Source of the DNA: an uncultured Parabacteroides sp.
Lineage (GTDB): Bacteria > Bacteroidota > Bacteroidia > Bacteroidales > Tannerellaceae
DNA: 64,000 bases
Direction: 5' to 3'
NCBI GenBank assembly: GCA_949296075.1
Contig: CASFNG010000005.1
Location: forward strand, 62,001 to 126,000
Positions 8,401-15,961 of the stretch are shown here, piece by piece (position 1 is the first letter of the stretch; every line of letters starts with the position of its first letter). The translations under genes and the position numbers were made by a program. The notes beneath the pieces are model-generated. The model saw nothing but the letters and a program-made list of their open reading frames with translations. It made no database searches and was not told where the DNA came from.

Positions 8401-8907
8401 GGTTTGCTCGGTAGCTTCCTGTTCGTGAACGGAATGAACTCCTTGGGCAATATCCCGGCCTTGAAGATGATCATGGGATCCATGTCGAACGACATCTATA
8501 TGCAGATCGCGTTGATCATGTTGATGGGTCTGTTGGCGAAGAACGCTATCTTGATCGTGGAATTCGCCCTTGACCGCCGTAAAATGGGTATGAGCATGAC
8601 TTGGGCGGCCGTCTTGGGAGCCGGCGCTCGTTTGCGTCCTATCTTGATGACCTCATTGGCCATGATTATCGGTTTGCTCCCGTTGATGTTCGCCTTTGGT
8701 GTCGGCGCTCACGGTAACCGTACGTTAGGCGCTTCCGCTATTGGTGGTATGTTGATCGGTATGATCTTCCAGATCTTTATCGTTCCGGTGTTGTTTGTCG
8801 TGTTCCAGTACTTGCAAGAGAAGGTGAAACCGCTCGAATGGGATGATTTGGATAATAGCGATTTGAACACGGAAATAGAACAATACGCTCAAAATAAAAT
8901 AAAGTAA
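5464..8907 (+). CDS. RND multidrug efflux transporter, HAE1 (AcrB/MexB) family
   Basis: A 1,147-residue inner-membrane pump. It starts MRLDRFINRPVLSTVISVLLVILGIIG, as HAE1 proteins do. The TM4 proton-relay motif VLAIAIVVDDAIVVVE is intact with both aspartates, the large periplasmic porter loops are present, and the C-terminal helix block ends with GGMLIGMIFQIFIVPVLFV. It is expected to export hydrophobic drugs, bile salts or lipids using the proton gradient, as a trimer with the adaptor and channel encoded on either side. Compared with the usual 1,030-1,060 residues there is an insertion at about 500-600 holding two extra hydrophobic segments (ITILFVVIAILGMIFGFF and FLTILFAIISILAFFGM). The substrate cannot be read from sequence. 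Confidence 0.95.
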   Translation: MRLDRFINRPVLSTVISVLLVILGIIGLATLPITQYPDIAPPTISVSATYTGANAQAVLNSVISPLEDQINGVENMMYMQSTATNNGSARITVYFNQGADPDMAQVNVQNRVTQAQGLLPAEVTQVGVTTYKRQTSMLMVFSIYDKEDKYNIEFLENYASINLIPEIKRVKGVGDANVMGTDYSMRIWLKPDVMAQYNLVPSDISNVLAEQNIEAAPGQFGERGNQSFQYTIRYKGRLSSDAEFENIVVKALPDGEVLRLGDVADLELGRLTYNFNNTVNGHKAVSCIVYQMAGTNATETISNLEQVLADYEKNLPEGLGINIAQSANDFLFASIHEVIKTLIEAFILVFVVVYVFLQDMRSTLIPAIAIPVALIATFFALKIIGFSLNLLTLSAMVLAIAIVVDDAIVVVEGVHAKLDQGYKSTRQAAIDAMSELGGAIVSITLVMMSVFIPVSFMSGTAGTFYRQFGLTMAFAIGFSAINALTLSPALCAMFLKPHTKEGEEVPPLKERVGTAMKESRRIMIRRYSDAIGRLLHPGITILFVVIAILGMIFGFFNFGEHPFLTILFAIISILAFFGMTTDKFKHAFNNSYDSILNRYKNRVLFFIQKKVVSFGLVIASIALLVILMNTTPTGMVPNEDTGTIMGAVTLPPGTSQERAREVLAQVDSLIGADPAVQSRTVISGFSFIGSGQGPSYGSIIIKLKDWEERSLTQSSDIVVATLFMRSQKLFKDAQVLFFAPPMIPGYSISTDIELNMQDKTGGNLNRFFDVVNAYTAELEARPEINSARTNFNPSFPQYQIDIDAAACKKAGISPKDILLTMQGYFGGIYASNFNSFGKMYRVMIQAEPNATKNLEALNRIKVRGSDGEMAPISQFASFKKIYGPDVISRFNLYTSIQVMVSPAAGYTSGQALKAIEEVANQNLPAGFDYELGGMAREEAQTTNTTAIIFLLCLLFVYLLLSAQYESYLLPFAVLLSIPFGLLGSFLFVNGMNSLGNIPALKMIMGSMSNDIYMQIALIMLMGLLAKNAILIVEFALDRRKMGMSMTWAAVLGAGARLRPILMTSLAMIIGLLPLMFAFGVGAHGNRTLGASAIGGMLIGMIFQIFIVPVLFVVFQYLQEKVKPLEWDDLDNSDLNTEIEQYAQNKIK

Positions 8908-8914
8908 GGTAAGC

Positions 8915-10297
8915 ATGAAGAAACAACTTATATATATGGTGTGCGCGACCGCTCTTTTGAGCAGTTGCCACATTTATAAAGCCTATGATCGGCCAGAGAC
9001 AATCGAGACGACCGGGATCTATCGGGACCCGGTCTCGATGACCGATACGTTGGTGTCTGATACGACAAACATGGGGAACCTCCCGTGGCAGGAAGTTTTC
9101 CGTGATCCGAAGTTGCAAGCTTTGATAGAGGAGGGGCTGGCCAACAATGTCGATTTGCAGGCGGCTATCTTGCGTGTGGAGGAGGCCAAGGTTATGTTGA
9201 CCTCCGCCCGCTTAGCCTTCTTGCCCTCGATCAATCTGGCTCCGCAGGGGACGATCACGAAAATGGAGAACACCGGTTACGTGAAGGCCTATACAGCCGC
9301 TGCCGCTGCCAGCTGGGAGATCGATCTGTTCGGCAAGCTGCTGAATGCGAGCCGCGGGCAGCGTGCCGCTTATTTGCAAAGCCAGTATTCCCGGCAGGCG
9401 GTTCGTTCGCAACTCATCTGTGGGATCGCGAATGCCTACTACGCCTTGCTGATGCTGGATCGTCAGGTAGAGATCACTGCCGAGACGGTCGGTATTTACA
9501 AAGAGAATGTCCGTGTGATGGAAGCGATGAAGATCGCCGGCATGACGACCGAGGCTGCCGTTACGCAGATGCGTGCCGCATATCACCAAACGGAGGCTTC
9601 CTTGATCGATTTGAAACGGCAGGTCCGCGAGACGGAGAACTCGCTTTCCGTCCTCTTGGCGAAGGCTCCGCAAACGATCGAGCGGGGAACCCTTGATGAG
9701 CAGGTGATGCCAGAGGAATTGACCGCTGGCGTTCCCTTGCAATTGCTGGAGAACCGTCCGGACGTGAAGATCGCCGAGATGACATTGGCAAGCGCTTATT
9801 ACACCACGAACCAGGCTCGTGCCGCCTTCTATCCGGGTATCAATATCACGGCGACCGCAGGTTGGACGAACGGCTCGGGGATCACGGTTTCCAATCCGGG
9901 CCAATTTATGTTCCAGGCGTTGGGAGCCTTGGCGCAACCTATCTTCAACAATGGCAAGTTAGTCGCTAACCTAAAGGTCTCGAAGGCGGAGGAAAAGATC
10001 GCCTTGATGAACTACCAGCAGACGATCCTTGCGGCAGGTCAAGAGGTAAGCGACGCGCTCCATCTGTATGAGGCCTCCAATAATAAACTGATGCACGACC
10101 GTTCCCAAGTCGATCAGTTGGCGAAGACTGTCGATTACACGAAAGATCTTTTCCAGTCCGGCCAGTCCACTTACTTGGAGATCCTCTCGGCTCAACAGGG
10201 GCTGCTTAGCGCCCAATTATCGGAGGTGGCGGATAATATCCAGCGAATCCAGGCGGTAATTAACTTGTATAGCGCCATCGGCGGGGGTAGAGAATAG
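8915..10297 (+). CDS. Outer-membrane efflux channel lipoprotein (OprM/NodT family)
   Basis: A 460-residue lipoprotein with signal peptide and lipobox (ALLSSC). It has the duplicated long-helix plan of TolC-like channels: first repeat about 65-255 (DPKLQALIEEGLANNVDLQAA) and second about 265-455 (RPDVKIAEMTLASAYY, ending NLYSAIGGG, a typical OprM-family end). It forms the trimeric outer-membrane exit duct for the RND pump upstream. The ATG lies 7 bases after the pump's stop codon, so the two are translationally close. lpxA follows 20 bases later in the same direction. Confidence 0.93.
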   Translation: MKKQLIYMVCATALLSSCHIYKAYDRPETIETTGIYRDPVSMTDTLVSDTTNMGNLPWQEVFRDPKLQALIEEGLANNVDLQAAILRVEEAKVMLTSARLAFLPSINLAPQGTITKMENTGYVKAYTAAAAASWEIDLFGKLLNASRGQRAAYLQSQYSRQAVRSQLICGIANAYYALLMLDRQVEITAETVGIYKENVRVMEAMKIAGMTTEAAVTQMRAAYHQTEASLIDLKRQVRETENSLSVLLAKAPQTIERGTLDEQVMPEELTAGVPLQLLENRPDVKIAEMTLASAYYTTNQARAAFYPGINITATAGWTNGSGITVSNPGQFMFQALGALAQPIFNNGKLVANLKVSKAEEKIALMNYQQTILAAGQEVSDALHLYEASNNKLMHDRSQVDQLAKTVDYTKDLFQSGQSTYLEILSAQQGLLSAQLSEVADNIQRIQAVINLYSAIGGGRE

Positions 10298-10317
10298 TAA
10301 CTTTAAATTGAAGTATT

Positions 10318-11085
10318 ATGATAAGTCCGTTAGCTTATGTAGATCCAAGCGCGAAATTGGGGAATAACGTAACGGTTCACCCATTCGCCTATATCGATAA
10401 GAATGTAGAGATCGGGGATGATTGCGTGATCATGCCTTACGCCAGCATCATGAGCGGTGCCCGTCTTGGTAAGCGGAATCGCGTTTTCAATGGAGCCGTG
10501 ATCGCCGCTGAGCCGCAAGATTTCCAGTATGAGGGGGGAGATACGATCGCCCGGATCGGGGATGATAACGTGATCCGCGAGAACGTGGTAATCAATCGTT
10601 CCTCCTCGGCGGAAGGATGTACCGTTATCGGGAATGGCAACTTCCTGCACGAGGGCGTTCATGTGTCACACGATACGCATATAAGCAACCATAGCGTATT
10701 TGGGTATGGTTGCAAGATCTCAGGGAACTGCTTCTTGGAGGATTACGTGATTTTCGGAGGAAACGTCTTGATGAGCCAAGGGTCTCGCGTGGGGACGTGG
10801 AGCATGGTGCAGACCGGTAGCCGCTTCCGGAAGGATATACCTCCTTATATCGTAGCGGCCCGGGAGCCGATCGAATACTACGGCGTGAACTCTTTCATCA
10901 TGTCTCACGAGGGGTTCGACGAGAAGATCCTCAAGCATATCAGCCATGCCTATCGTATCATTTATCAAGGGAATACCAGTCTTACGGATTCCTTGCTGAT
11001 GATTAAGGATCAGGTGCCTATGAGCGAGGAGATCCAGCACATTATCGACTTTATCAATGCATCCAAGTTGGGGATCATCAAATAG
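10318..11085 (+). CDS. lpxA: Acyl-ACP--UDP-N-acetylglucosamine O-acyltransferase
   Basis: A 255-residue left-handed parallel beta-helix enzyme catalysing the first step of lipid A synthesis in the cytoplasm. Hexapeptide repeats (VTVHPFAYIDKNVEIGDDC and onward) fill residues 1-185. The catalytic region reads GVHVSHDTHI, with the HxxHD arrangement of the family, and the helical C-terminal domain includes AYRIIYQG and ends FINASKLGIIK, as in LpxA. Its position as the last gene of the RND efflux operon, with a 20-base gap and then a terminator, is unlike the common lpxD-lpxC/fabZ-lpxA cluster. It may therefore be a second copy, or lpxA may simply be linked here to envelope export. Other lpx genes are outside the window. 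Confidence 0.85.
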   Translation: MISPLAYVDPSAKLGNNVTVHPFAYIDKNVEIGDDCVIMPYASIMSGARLGKRNRVFNGAVIAAEPQDFQYEGGDTIARIGDDNVIRENVVINRSSSAEGCTVIGNGNFLHEGVHVSHDTHISNHSVFGYGCKISGNCFLEDYVIFGGNVLMSQGSRVGTWSMVQTGSRFRKDIPPYIVAAREPIEYYGVNSFIMSHEGFDEKILKHISHAYRIIYQGNTSLTDSLLMIKDQVPMSEEIQHIIDFINASKLGIIK

Positions 11086-11105
11086 AGATCGGATATTTAA
11101 TCATG

Positions 11106-11138
11106 AGAGCCGGGAAGATTTATTCTCCCGGCTTTTTT
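11106..11138 (+). terminator. Terminator of the efflux-lpxA operon
   Basis: AGCCGGGA and TCCCGGCT arms around a short AT-rich loop are followed by a run of seven Ts. This closes the operon that begins at 4198. Confidence 0.8.
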
Positions 11139-11260
11139 TATGCTTAGAAGCAGGTGGTAAAGATTAGAGGGTTAAATATTTGTAACAGATGCAACTTTTC
11201 TATGGAAAATCAGTCTTACTAATAAATAAACCATTTTTGTTTCATCAAAAAACGCGGCCT

Positions 11261-11731
11261 ATGGGTAAGTCTTTTCTGTCATGTTTCGTTGGACTTGTGT
11301 TGTTGATAGCTTGTGGCGCTTGTGGTAATGAGGAGATAGATCTCCTTGAGGAGGAAACAACCGAGGCGGTAATCCGTGTACCGGATGATATACGCTCCTA
11401 TAACGCTGTTACGAAAGAGATCGTATTTGTGGATAGCCCTTCTGTGCGCCAAGCCGTGATGGGCGACAGTGATCGTGTGACCTTCCGGATCGCGGGAGGG
11501 GGAGATTTCTCGGTGACGAGTATCCTTTCTCTCGACTCAAGGATTTATAACGTCCCGGTCCTGTTGGAAGACTTTGGTAAGTTCTATCTGTCGGATGGTT
11601 ATCCGGTGGTTGATGTCTTGAGAAATGGCAAGGTCAGCCAAGACGAGCGTGATGAGCACATGCGGAAGATCCGGAAGGAATGGGAGCGTTTCCTGCACGT
11701 CTTGTCGGCGAACGGTAAACTGAAAGAATAA
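11261..11731 (+). CDS. Small predicted lipoprotein of unknown function
   Basis: About 156 residues from the ATG at 11261, beginning MGKSFLSCFVGLVLLIACGACGNEE: a signal peptide with a lipobox (LLIAC or ACGAC) followed by an acidic stretch. An upstream in-frame ATG at 11189 would bury the signal peptide behind 24 residues, so it is rejected. The mature part is mixed alpha/beta, with a central region (RVTFRIAGGGDFSVTSIL) and a charged helical C-terminus (DERDEHMRKIRKEWERFL). I do not recognise the family. It is a single gene between two terminators, convergent with mdh. Confidence 0.65.
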   Translation: MGKSFLSCFVGLVLLIACGACGNEEIDLLEEETTEAVIRVPDDIRSYNAVTKEIVFVDSPSVRQAVMGDSDRVTFRIAGGGDFSVTSILSLDSRIYNVPVLLEDFGKFYLSDGYPVVDVLRNGKVSQDERDEHMRKIRKEWERFLHVLSANGKLKE

Positions 11732-11750
11732 GGTTTGGGCCTTAGGAAAG

Positions 11751-11787
11751 AGAAAGGGGTGATCCCATGTGGGATCACCCCTTTCTT
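11751..11787. terminator. Bidirectional terminator between the lipoprotein gene and mdh
   Basis: AAAGGGGTGATCCCA and TGGGATCACCCCTTT form a near-perfect 15-pair stem, with A-rich and T-rich flanks on both sides. It serves the two converging genes. Confidence 0.8.
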
Positions 11788-11810
11788 ATATCCATGCTTC
11801 TTGGTTCGGA

Positions 11811-12752
11811 TTAAAGAGCCCCAACCTCTTTCAAGGCGGCGTTTGTCTTGTGGACAGCGGCAGCGCTCTTCGCAAACAACTCTTTCTCCTCTGCTGTCAA
11901 CTCCAGCTCAACGATCTTCTCGATACCGTTCTTGCCCAAGATAACCGGAACACCGATGCAAAGGTCAGACTCACCATACTCGCCCTCCAGATAAACAGAG
12001 CACGGGATCATCTTGCCTTGGTTGTGGATGATCGACTCAACCACGTAGGCTCCAGCCGCACCCGGCGCATACCAAGCGGAAGTGCCCAGCAGCTTCGTCA
12101 GCGTAGCGCCACCTACCATCGTGGCGGAAACAACCTCTTGCAACTTCTCGGCGCTCAACAACTTGCTTACGGGGATACCCTTGTAAGTGGCCAAGCGAGC
12201 CAACGGGATCATTGTCGTGTCACCGTGACCGCCGATTACCATACCCTCAACCTCGTTGGCGTTGCAGCCAAGAGCTTGCGACAAGAAATATTTGAAGCGA
12301 GAGCTATCCAATGCGCCACCCATACCGATGATGCGGTTCTTCGGCAAGCCTAGCGACTTCAGCGACAGGTAAGTCATCGTATCCATCGGGTTGGAGATAA
12401 CGACCAAGATCGCGTTCGGGGAATATTTCAGGATGTTCTGGGCCACGCTCTTCACGATGCCGGCGTTCACGCCGATCAACTCCTCGCGCGTCATGCCCGG
12501 CTTACGGGGAATACCGGAGGTGATCACCACTACATCCGAGTTAGCTGTCTTCTCATAATCGTTCGTGCAGCCCACTACCTTCGTGTCGAATCCGAGCAAT
12601 TGAGCGGTCTGCATCATATCCATCGCTTTACCTTCGGAAACACCTTCCTTAACGTCAAGCATTACCACTTCGTCTGCCACTTCATTGAAGGCAAGAACAT
12701 TTGCGCAAGTAGCGCCTACATTACCGGCGCCGACAACTGTTACTTTAGACAT
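11811..12752 (-). CDS. mdh: Malate dehydrogenase (NAD-dependent)
   Basis: A 313-residue cytoplasmic enzyme of the LDH-like MDH type, oxidising malate to oxaloacetate in the (partial, partly reverse-running) TCA cycle. The N-terminal Rossmann motif GAGNVGATCA is present. The substrate loop contains GIPRKPGMTREEL, whose arginine selects dicarboxylates. Further marks are ISNPMDTMTY and the catalytic histidine in VIGGHGDTTM. Length matches the family. The gene stands alone with its own promoter and terminator. Confidence 0.95.
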   Translation of the reverse strand: MSKVTVVGAGNVGATCANVLAFNEVADEVVMLDVKEGVSEGKAMDMMQTAQLLGFDTKVVGCTNDYEKTANSDVVVITSGIPRKPGMTREELIGVNAGIVKSVAQNILKYSPNAILVVISNPMDTMTYLSLKSLGLPKNRIIGMGGALDSSRFKYFLSQALGCNANEVEGMVIGGHGDTTMIPLARLATYKGIPVSKLLSAEKLQEVVSATMVGGATLTKLLGTSAWYAPGAAGAYVVESIIHNQGKMIPCSVYLEGEYGESDLCIGVPVILGKNGIEKIVELELTAEEKELFAKSAAAVHKTNAALKEVGAL

Positions 12753-12807
12753 AATTACTAAGTTTTATATGTTAAAACAATACTTTCCTCTCTCTTGAAA
12801 AGCCAGA

Positions 12808-12837
12808 CAAAGTTACAATCTATTACGGAATAAAGAA
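12808..12837 (-). promoter_or_regulatory. Probable mdh promoter
   Basis: TAACTTTG on the minus strand (12815-12808) matches the -7 box, and TTTC lies 19 nt upstream in place of TTTG. The distance to the ATG is about 55 bases. Confidence 0.4.
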
Positions 12838-12896
12838 ATATTTCTGTATATAATTTCTTCCTCTTTCCCTGTCTTCCCGTTCTCCTTAACCCGGTG

Positions 12897-14081
12897 TCAC
12901 TCTACATATAACACCAATCCCTTCAGGTATTCGCCCTCCGGATGATAGATGTTGACCGGATGATCCGCGGGCTGTGTCAGCTGGTGCAGGATACGCACGC
13001 TTCGCCCGGACTGGGCGGCCGCGCTGAATACCGCCAGACGGAAGTTCTCCTTGCTCACCACTTGCGAGCAGGAGAAGGTGAACAGGATCCCGCCCGGCTT
13101 GATCTTCTCGAAAGCGATCGCGTTCAGCTTGCGATACCCTTGCAGGGCGTTGCGCAACACGTTCTTGTGCTTGGCGAATGCGGGCGGGTCGAGGATGATG
13201 AGATCATAGTTATGCCCCATATTCTCCAAGAACTTGAACGCGTCCTCGGCATAAGCCTCGTGGCGGGGATCGCCGGGGAAGTTCAGCTCCACGTTCTTCT
13301 TGGTCAGCGAGATCGCCTTGGCCGAGCTGTCTACGGAATGGACCACCTTCGCCCCTCCTCGCATCGCATAGAAGGAGAATCCCCCTGTGTAGCAGAACAT
13401 ATTCAGCACCGAGCGATCCTTGGCGTAATGCTCTAACAGCGAGCGGTTCTCCCGTTGATCCACGAAGAAACCCGTTTTCTGCCCTTTCTGCCAATCCACG
13501 TAGAACTTCAATCCATTCTCCACGGCTATATCCTCTACCTCGCCGCCTAACAGGTAGCCATCCTCGTTGCCTAAGTTCGCCTTGTAGGGCAGGGTGGCTT
13601 CCGATTTATAATAGATATTCTGTAATTCCTCGCCTAACACCGTTTTCAGCGCTTTGGCTATCTGGTGACGGGCCATGTGCATCCCGACGGAGTGCGCCTG
13701 CATCACCGCCGTCCGCGCATACATATCGATCACCAACCCCGGCAGGTTATCCCCCTCGCCGTGTACTAAGCGGAAGGTGTCGTTGTTGGCCGTCCCCGCT
13801 AATCGCAGGATTTTCCGGAGCTCGTAGGCTACGCTGATCCGCTCTGTCCAGAATGCCTCATCGATCGAGGCGGGCTTGAATGACAATACCCGTACCGCGA
13901 TACTCCCGATCTGGAAATGGCCGATCGCCAAGAACTGTCCGTTCGCACCATACACCTCCACGAGGTCTCCCTCCTCCGGCTTCCCGTTTATCGACTGGAT
14001 CGCGCCGGAAAACACCCACGGGTGGAAACGCAGCAAGGATTCCTCCTTCTTCGGCTTGAGAAAAACTTTGCAATATTCCAT
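12897..14081 (-). CDS. Class I SAM-dependent rRNA methyltransferase, RlmI-like
   Basis: A 394-residue protein with an N-terminal PUA domain (about 1-75, KPKKEESLLRFHPWVFSGAI), a central RlmI-type domain and a C-terminal Rossmann methyltransferase. The SAM site is NMFCYTGGFSFYA at about residue 230, followed by VDSSAKAI, motif IV ILDPPAFAKHK and the cysteine of FSCSQVV. In E. coli RlmI makes m5C1962 in 23S rRNA; the same target is likely but not proven. Its start codon overlaps the stop of the exonuclease gene upstream (position 14081), so it is translated with it in a three-gene operon with the DUF5063 gene. Confidence 0.88.
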   Translation of the reverse strand: MEYCKVFLKPKKEESLLRFHPWVFSGAIQSINGKPEEGDLVEVYGANGQFLAIGHFQIGSIAVRVLSFKPASIDEAFWTERISVAYELRKILRLAGTANNDTFRLVHGEGDNLPGLVIDMYARTAVMQAHSVGMHMARHQIAKALKTVLGEELQNIYYKSEATLPYKANLGNEDGYLLGGEVEDIAVENGLKFYVDWQKGQKTGFFVDQRENRSLLEHYAKDRSVLNMFCYTGGFSFYAMRGGAKVVHSVDSSAKAISLTKKNVELNFPGDPRHEAYAEDAFKFLENMGHNYDLIILDPPAFAKHKNVLRNALQGYRKLNAIAFEKIKPGGILFTFSCSQVVSKENFRLAVFSAAAQSGRSVRILHQLTQPADHPVNIYHPEGEYLKGLVLYVE

Positions 14082-14662
14082 TATGCTTGATTCAATAAGT
14101 TATAGATTTTCAGGCAAGCCCAAGCGTCGAGCGCCGCGTATTTCTTCTGCGGCTCGGTCAGTTCCGCCGCTTCCCAGTTGGTAAGGCGTTGCCCTTTCGA
14201 TATTTTTTTCTGGAACAGGATCGCGTAGATCTTTTGCAGGCTGGCATCCTCTATGCCGAATCGTCCCACGTAGTTCTGTAAGTCGAGGAAGTTGACCGGC
14301 TCTATATTGGTCCGTTTCCGGATCGCCCCGAAGTCGTCGCGCAGCGACAGGCCGATCTTCAAGGTGGACTCGCTCCGCAACAACCGCTCTATCGAGTCCG
14401 GTATGCCGATCTTGTTCAGCCGGAACAAGAAGCAGGTGTCATCGGTAGATACCTGCATCAGCGATACCTTATACCGTTGCCCCTTCTTGAAGCTCGGGCG
14501 GGTCTCCGTGTCGAAGCCCACGGCGGGGAAACAGAGCAGGTACTCCACCGCCTTTTCCGCGTCTTCCTTCGTCTCGATAGTGATGATGCGTCCCTTGAAT
14601 TCCTCTACGTTGAGCCTCGTTATTTCCTCTTTGGTGATTGTATGTGTATATTGTTGTATCAT
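14081..14662 (-). CDS. 3'-5' exonuclease, RNase D-like (DEDDy)
   Basis: A 193-residue single-domain exonuclease. The four acidic catalytic positions are visible: VGFDTETRP (first D and E), KIGLSLRDDFGAI (second D), and YAALDAWACLKIY near the end, giving the YxxxD form (DEDDy). No HRDC domain is present, so this is the short form common in Bacteroidota rather than full RNase D. The likely role is trimming of structured RNA or DNA 3' ends. It overlaps both neighbours by a few bases, arguing for translational coupling with the DUF5063 protein before it and the rRNA methyltransferase after it. Confidence 0.85.
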   Translation of the reverse strand: MIQQYTHTITKEEITRLNVEEFKGRIITIETKEDAEKAVEYLLCFPAVGFDTETRPSFKKGQRYKVSLMQVSTDDTCFLFRLNKIGIPDSIERLLRSESTLKIGLSLRDDFGAIRKRTNIEPVNFLDLQNYVGRFGIEDASLQKIYAILFQKKISKGQRLTNWEAAELTEPQKKYAALDAWACLKIYNLLNQA

Positions 14663-15222
14663 TCCTCTACCTCGTTCGTTTCCAGATCCTCGTCGCCACT
14701 ATATCGCAGGGCGTGAAGCGCCCTGAGGGCATTCAGCAGCCGTTGTCCCCAATATTCCATGAAGTTGGCGCGGCATAAGGCGACAGCCTGCCGCATGACC
14801 TCCTCGTTGCCTTGACGGAACAAGGAGACGAGATTGCCCGTATCCTGATAGACATCGGCAAGATTCTCCGAGATGAAGGCGGCGATCGGCGTATCGCTGT
14901 ATCGCATATCCTCGTGGAAGGTCTCCAAGTACGAATCATGGTTTCCCAATAACCCCGCTATACGCGAGCGAACCATCTCGTATTGCTCTTCCGTGACGGG
15001 GTATTCCATCTCCGCCTCCTCATCGATCTCCACCTCCGGCATCAGGCTCGCTTTCAAGTATAAGAGCGGCAGTATCTTGGTCATCTTATCCACGAAGTCG
15101 AACAATCCGCACTCGCTCGCCTTTTCCACGAACGAGCAATATTCCAACGCCACCGTGACGAACTCCAGTGTATTGCGTGCGTAGATCGGATTCTCGTTTT
15201 TCTCTGTCTGCCTTTTAGCCAT
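14659..15222 (-). CDS. DUF5063 family protein
   Basis: A 187-residue, mostly helical acidic protein with no signal peptide or membrane segment. The run LEFVTVALEYCSFVEKASE near the start, the acidic VEIDEEAEMEYPVTEEQYE stretch and the C-terminal MEYWGQRLLNALRALHALRY fit the DUF5063 family, found beside RNase D-like exonucleases in Bacteroidales. The function is not known. It is the first gene of the operon and overlaps the exonuclease gene by four bases, so a cytoplasmic partner role is plausible but unproven. Confidence 0.7.
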   Translation of the reverse strand: MAKRQTEKNENPIYARNTLEFVTVALEYCSFVEKASECGLFDFVDKMTKILPLLYLKASLMPEVEIDEEAEMEYPVTEEQYEMVRSRIAGLLGNHDSYLETFHEDMRYSDTPIAAFISENLADVYQDTGNLVSLFRQGNEEVMRQAVALCRANFMEYWGQRLLNALRALHALRYSGDEDLETNEVEE

Positions 15223-15246
15223 AACGTGTGATATTGCTGTATCTCG

Positions 15247-15254
15247 CGAAAGTA
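15247..15254 (-). promoter_or_regulatory. Possible -7 element for the DUF5063 operon
   Basis: TACTTTCG on the minus strand lies 25 bases before the first ATG, with TTCG 19 nt further upstream. This is the same variant seen before the M23 peptidase gene. Confidence 0.3.
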
Positions 15255-15494
15255 CAATAAAAATCCGTTTTAGCGAAAGTAGGGGATGATCTATTTTTTT
15301 CTTCTTTATGATTCTACCCTGTTCCCCGCCGAACCTGTTCCGGATATGGAATGGTTTGATTGACAGGCTTTAATCTTATTTGTTTCCATATGATGAAACA
15401 TTTCGCTGGTTTTATATAGTTAAGTCGGCGGCTATTCGTGACGCGCCTACCGCTATATGATGCTGACAATCCGGATACATTTAGAGGGAAACGG

Positions 15495-15617
15495 TCAATG
15501 GCTCTTCAAGATCGCATTCTTGGTGCTCTTGTCGATGGAGGTATCTCCCCGTTTCGTCCGCTTCCCGTAGCCGAAACTATACGAGATCCGCAAGCTCACG
15601 TCGCGGCCATTGGCTGA
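15495..15617 (-). pseudogene. C-terminal remnant of an outer-membrane beta-barrel (TonB-receptor-like) gene
   Basis: On the minus strand one frame reads DVSLRISYSFGYGKR, then TKRGDTSIDKS and ends NAILKSH before TGA at 15497-15495. This closely matches the last strand and tail (…ISYSFGxGKK…RG…AILK) of the outer-membrane beta-barrel family that carries an N-terminal CarboxypepD-like domain. A stop appears just upstream in the frame and no rest of the gene exists, so only about 40 codons survive. The remnant ends within 4 bases of the repeat at 15621, suggesting a rearrangement there. Confidence 0.6.
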
Positions 15618-15620
15618 CCT

Positions 15621-15706
15621 TTAAGAAAAGCAAGGCGATGATTCCTTAAAAACATCCCGTAACTTTCTCAAAATGATGGGCGCGTTTTTTTTCATGGCTT
15701 GGCGAG
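15621..15706 (+). repeat. Copy A of an ~88-bp dispersed repeat
   Basis: It shares with 23722-23809, in the same orientation: TTAAGAA, three variable bases, CAAGGCGATGATTCCT, one variable base, AAAAACATCCCGT, then about 35 less conserved bases and GGCTTGGCGAG. The two copies bracket the SusC/SusD locus. Confidence 0.7.
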
Positions 15707-15961
15707 AATTTCCCTTATGTGAGTCTGTATAAGGATAAAAAATAGTTGCGAAATCATTTGGCGTGTTAAAATAGATTGCCTAATATCGCGTCCGGAAATT
15801 TAAAACGCCAAACAAGATGAACAACCACAGCGCCAAATACAAATCTTATATGCCGGTCTTTCCACATCCGGCTACGAGTCGTATGGACGGTGTTCCATCT
15901 ACATGCGGGCGTATTTCATTTCACACCACATGTTTTATAATCTTCAATCATTTTATCTATT

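Larger units (their letters stand above)
15223..15961. other. Long intergenic region before susC
   Basis: No intact gene is seen in these 739 bases. They hold the promoter end of the DUF5063 operon, a 41-codon remnant of an outer-membrane barrel gene (15495-15617, minus), one copy of the ~88-bp repeat (15621-15706) and a roughly 250-base lead-in to susC. I found no clear consensus promoter for susC. Confidence 0.6.
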
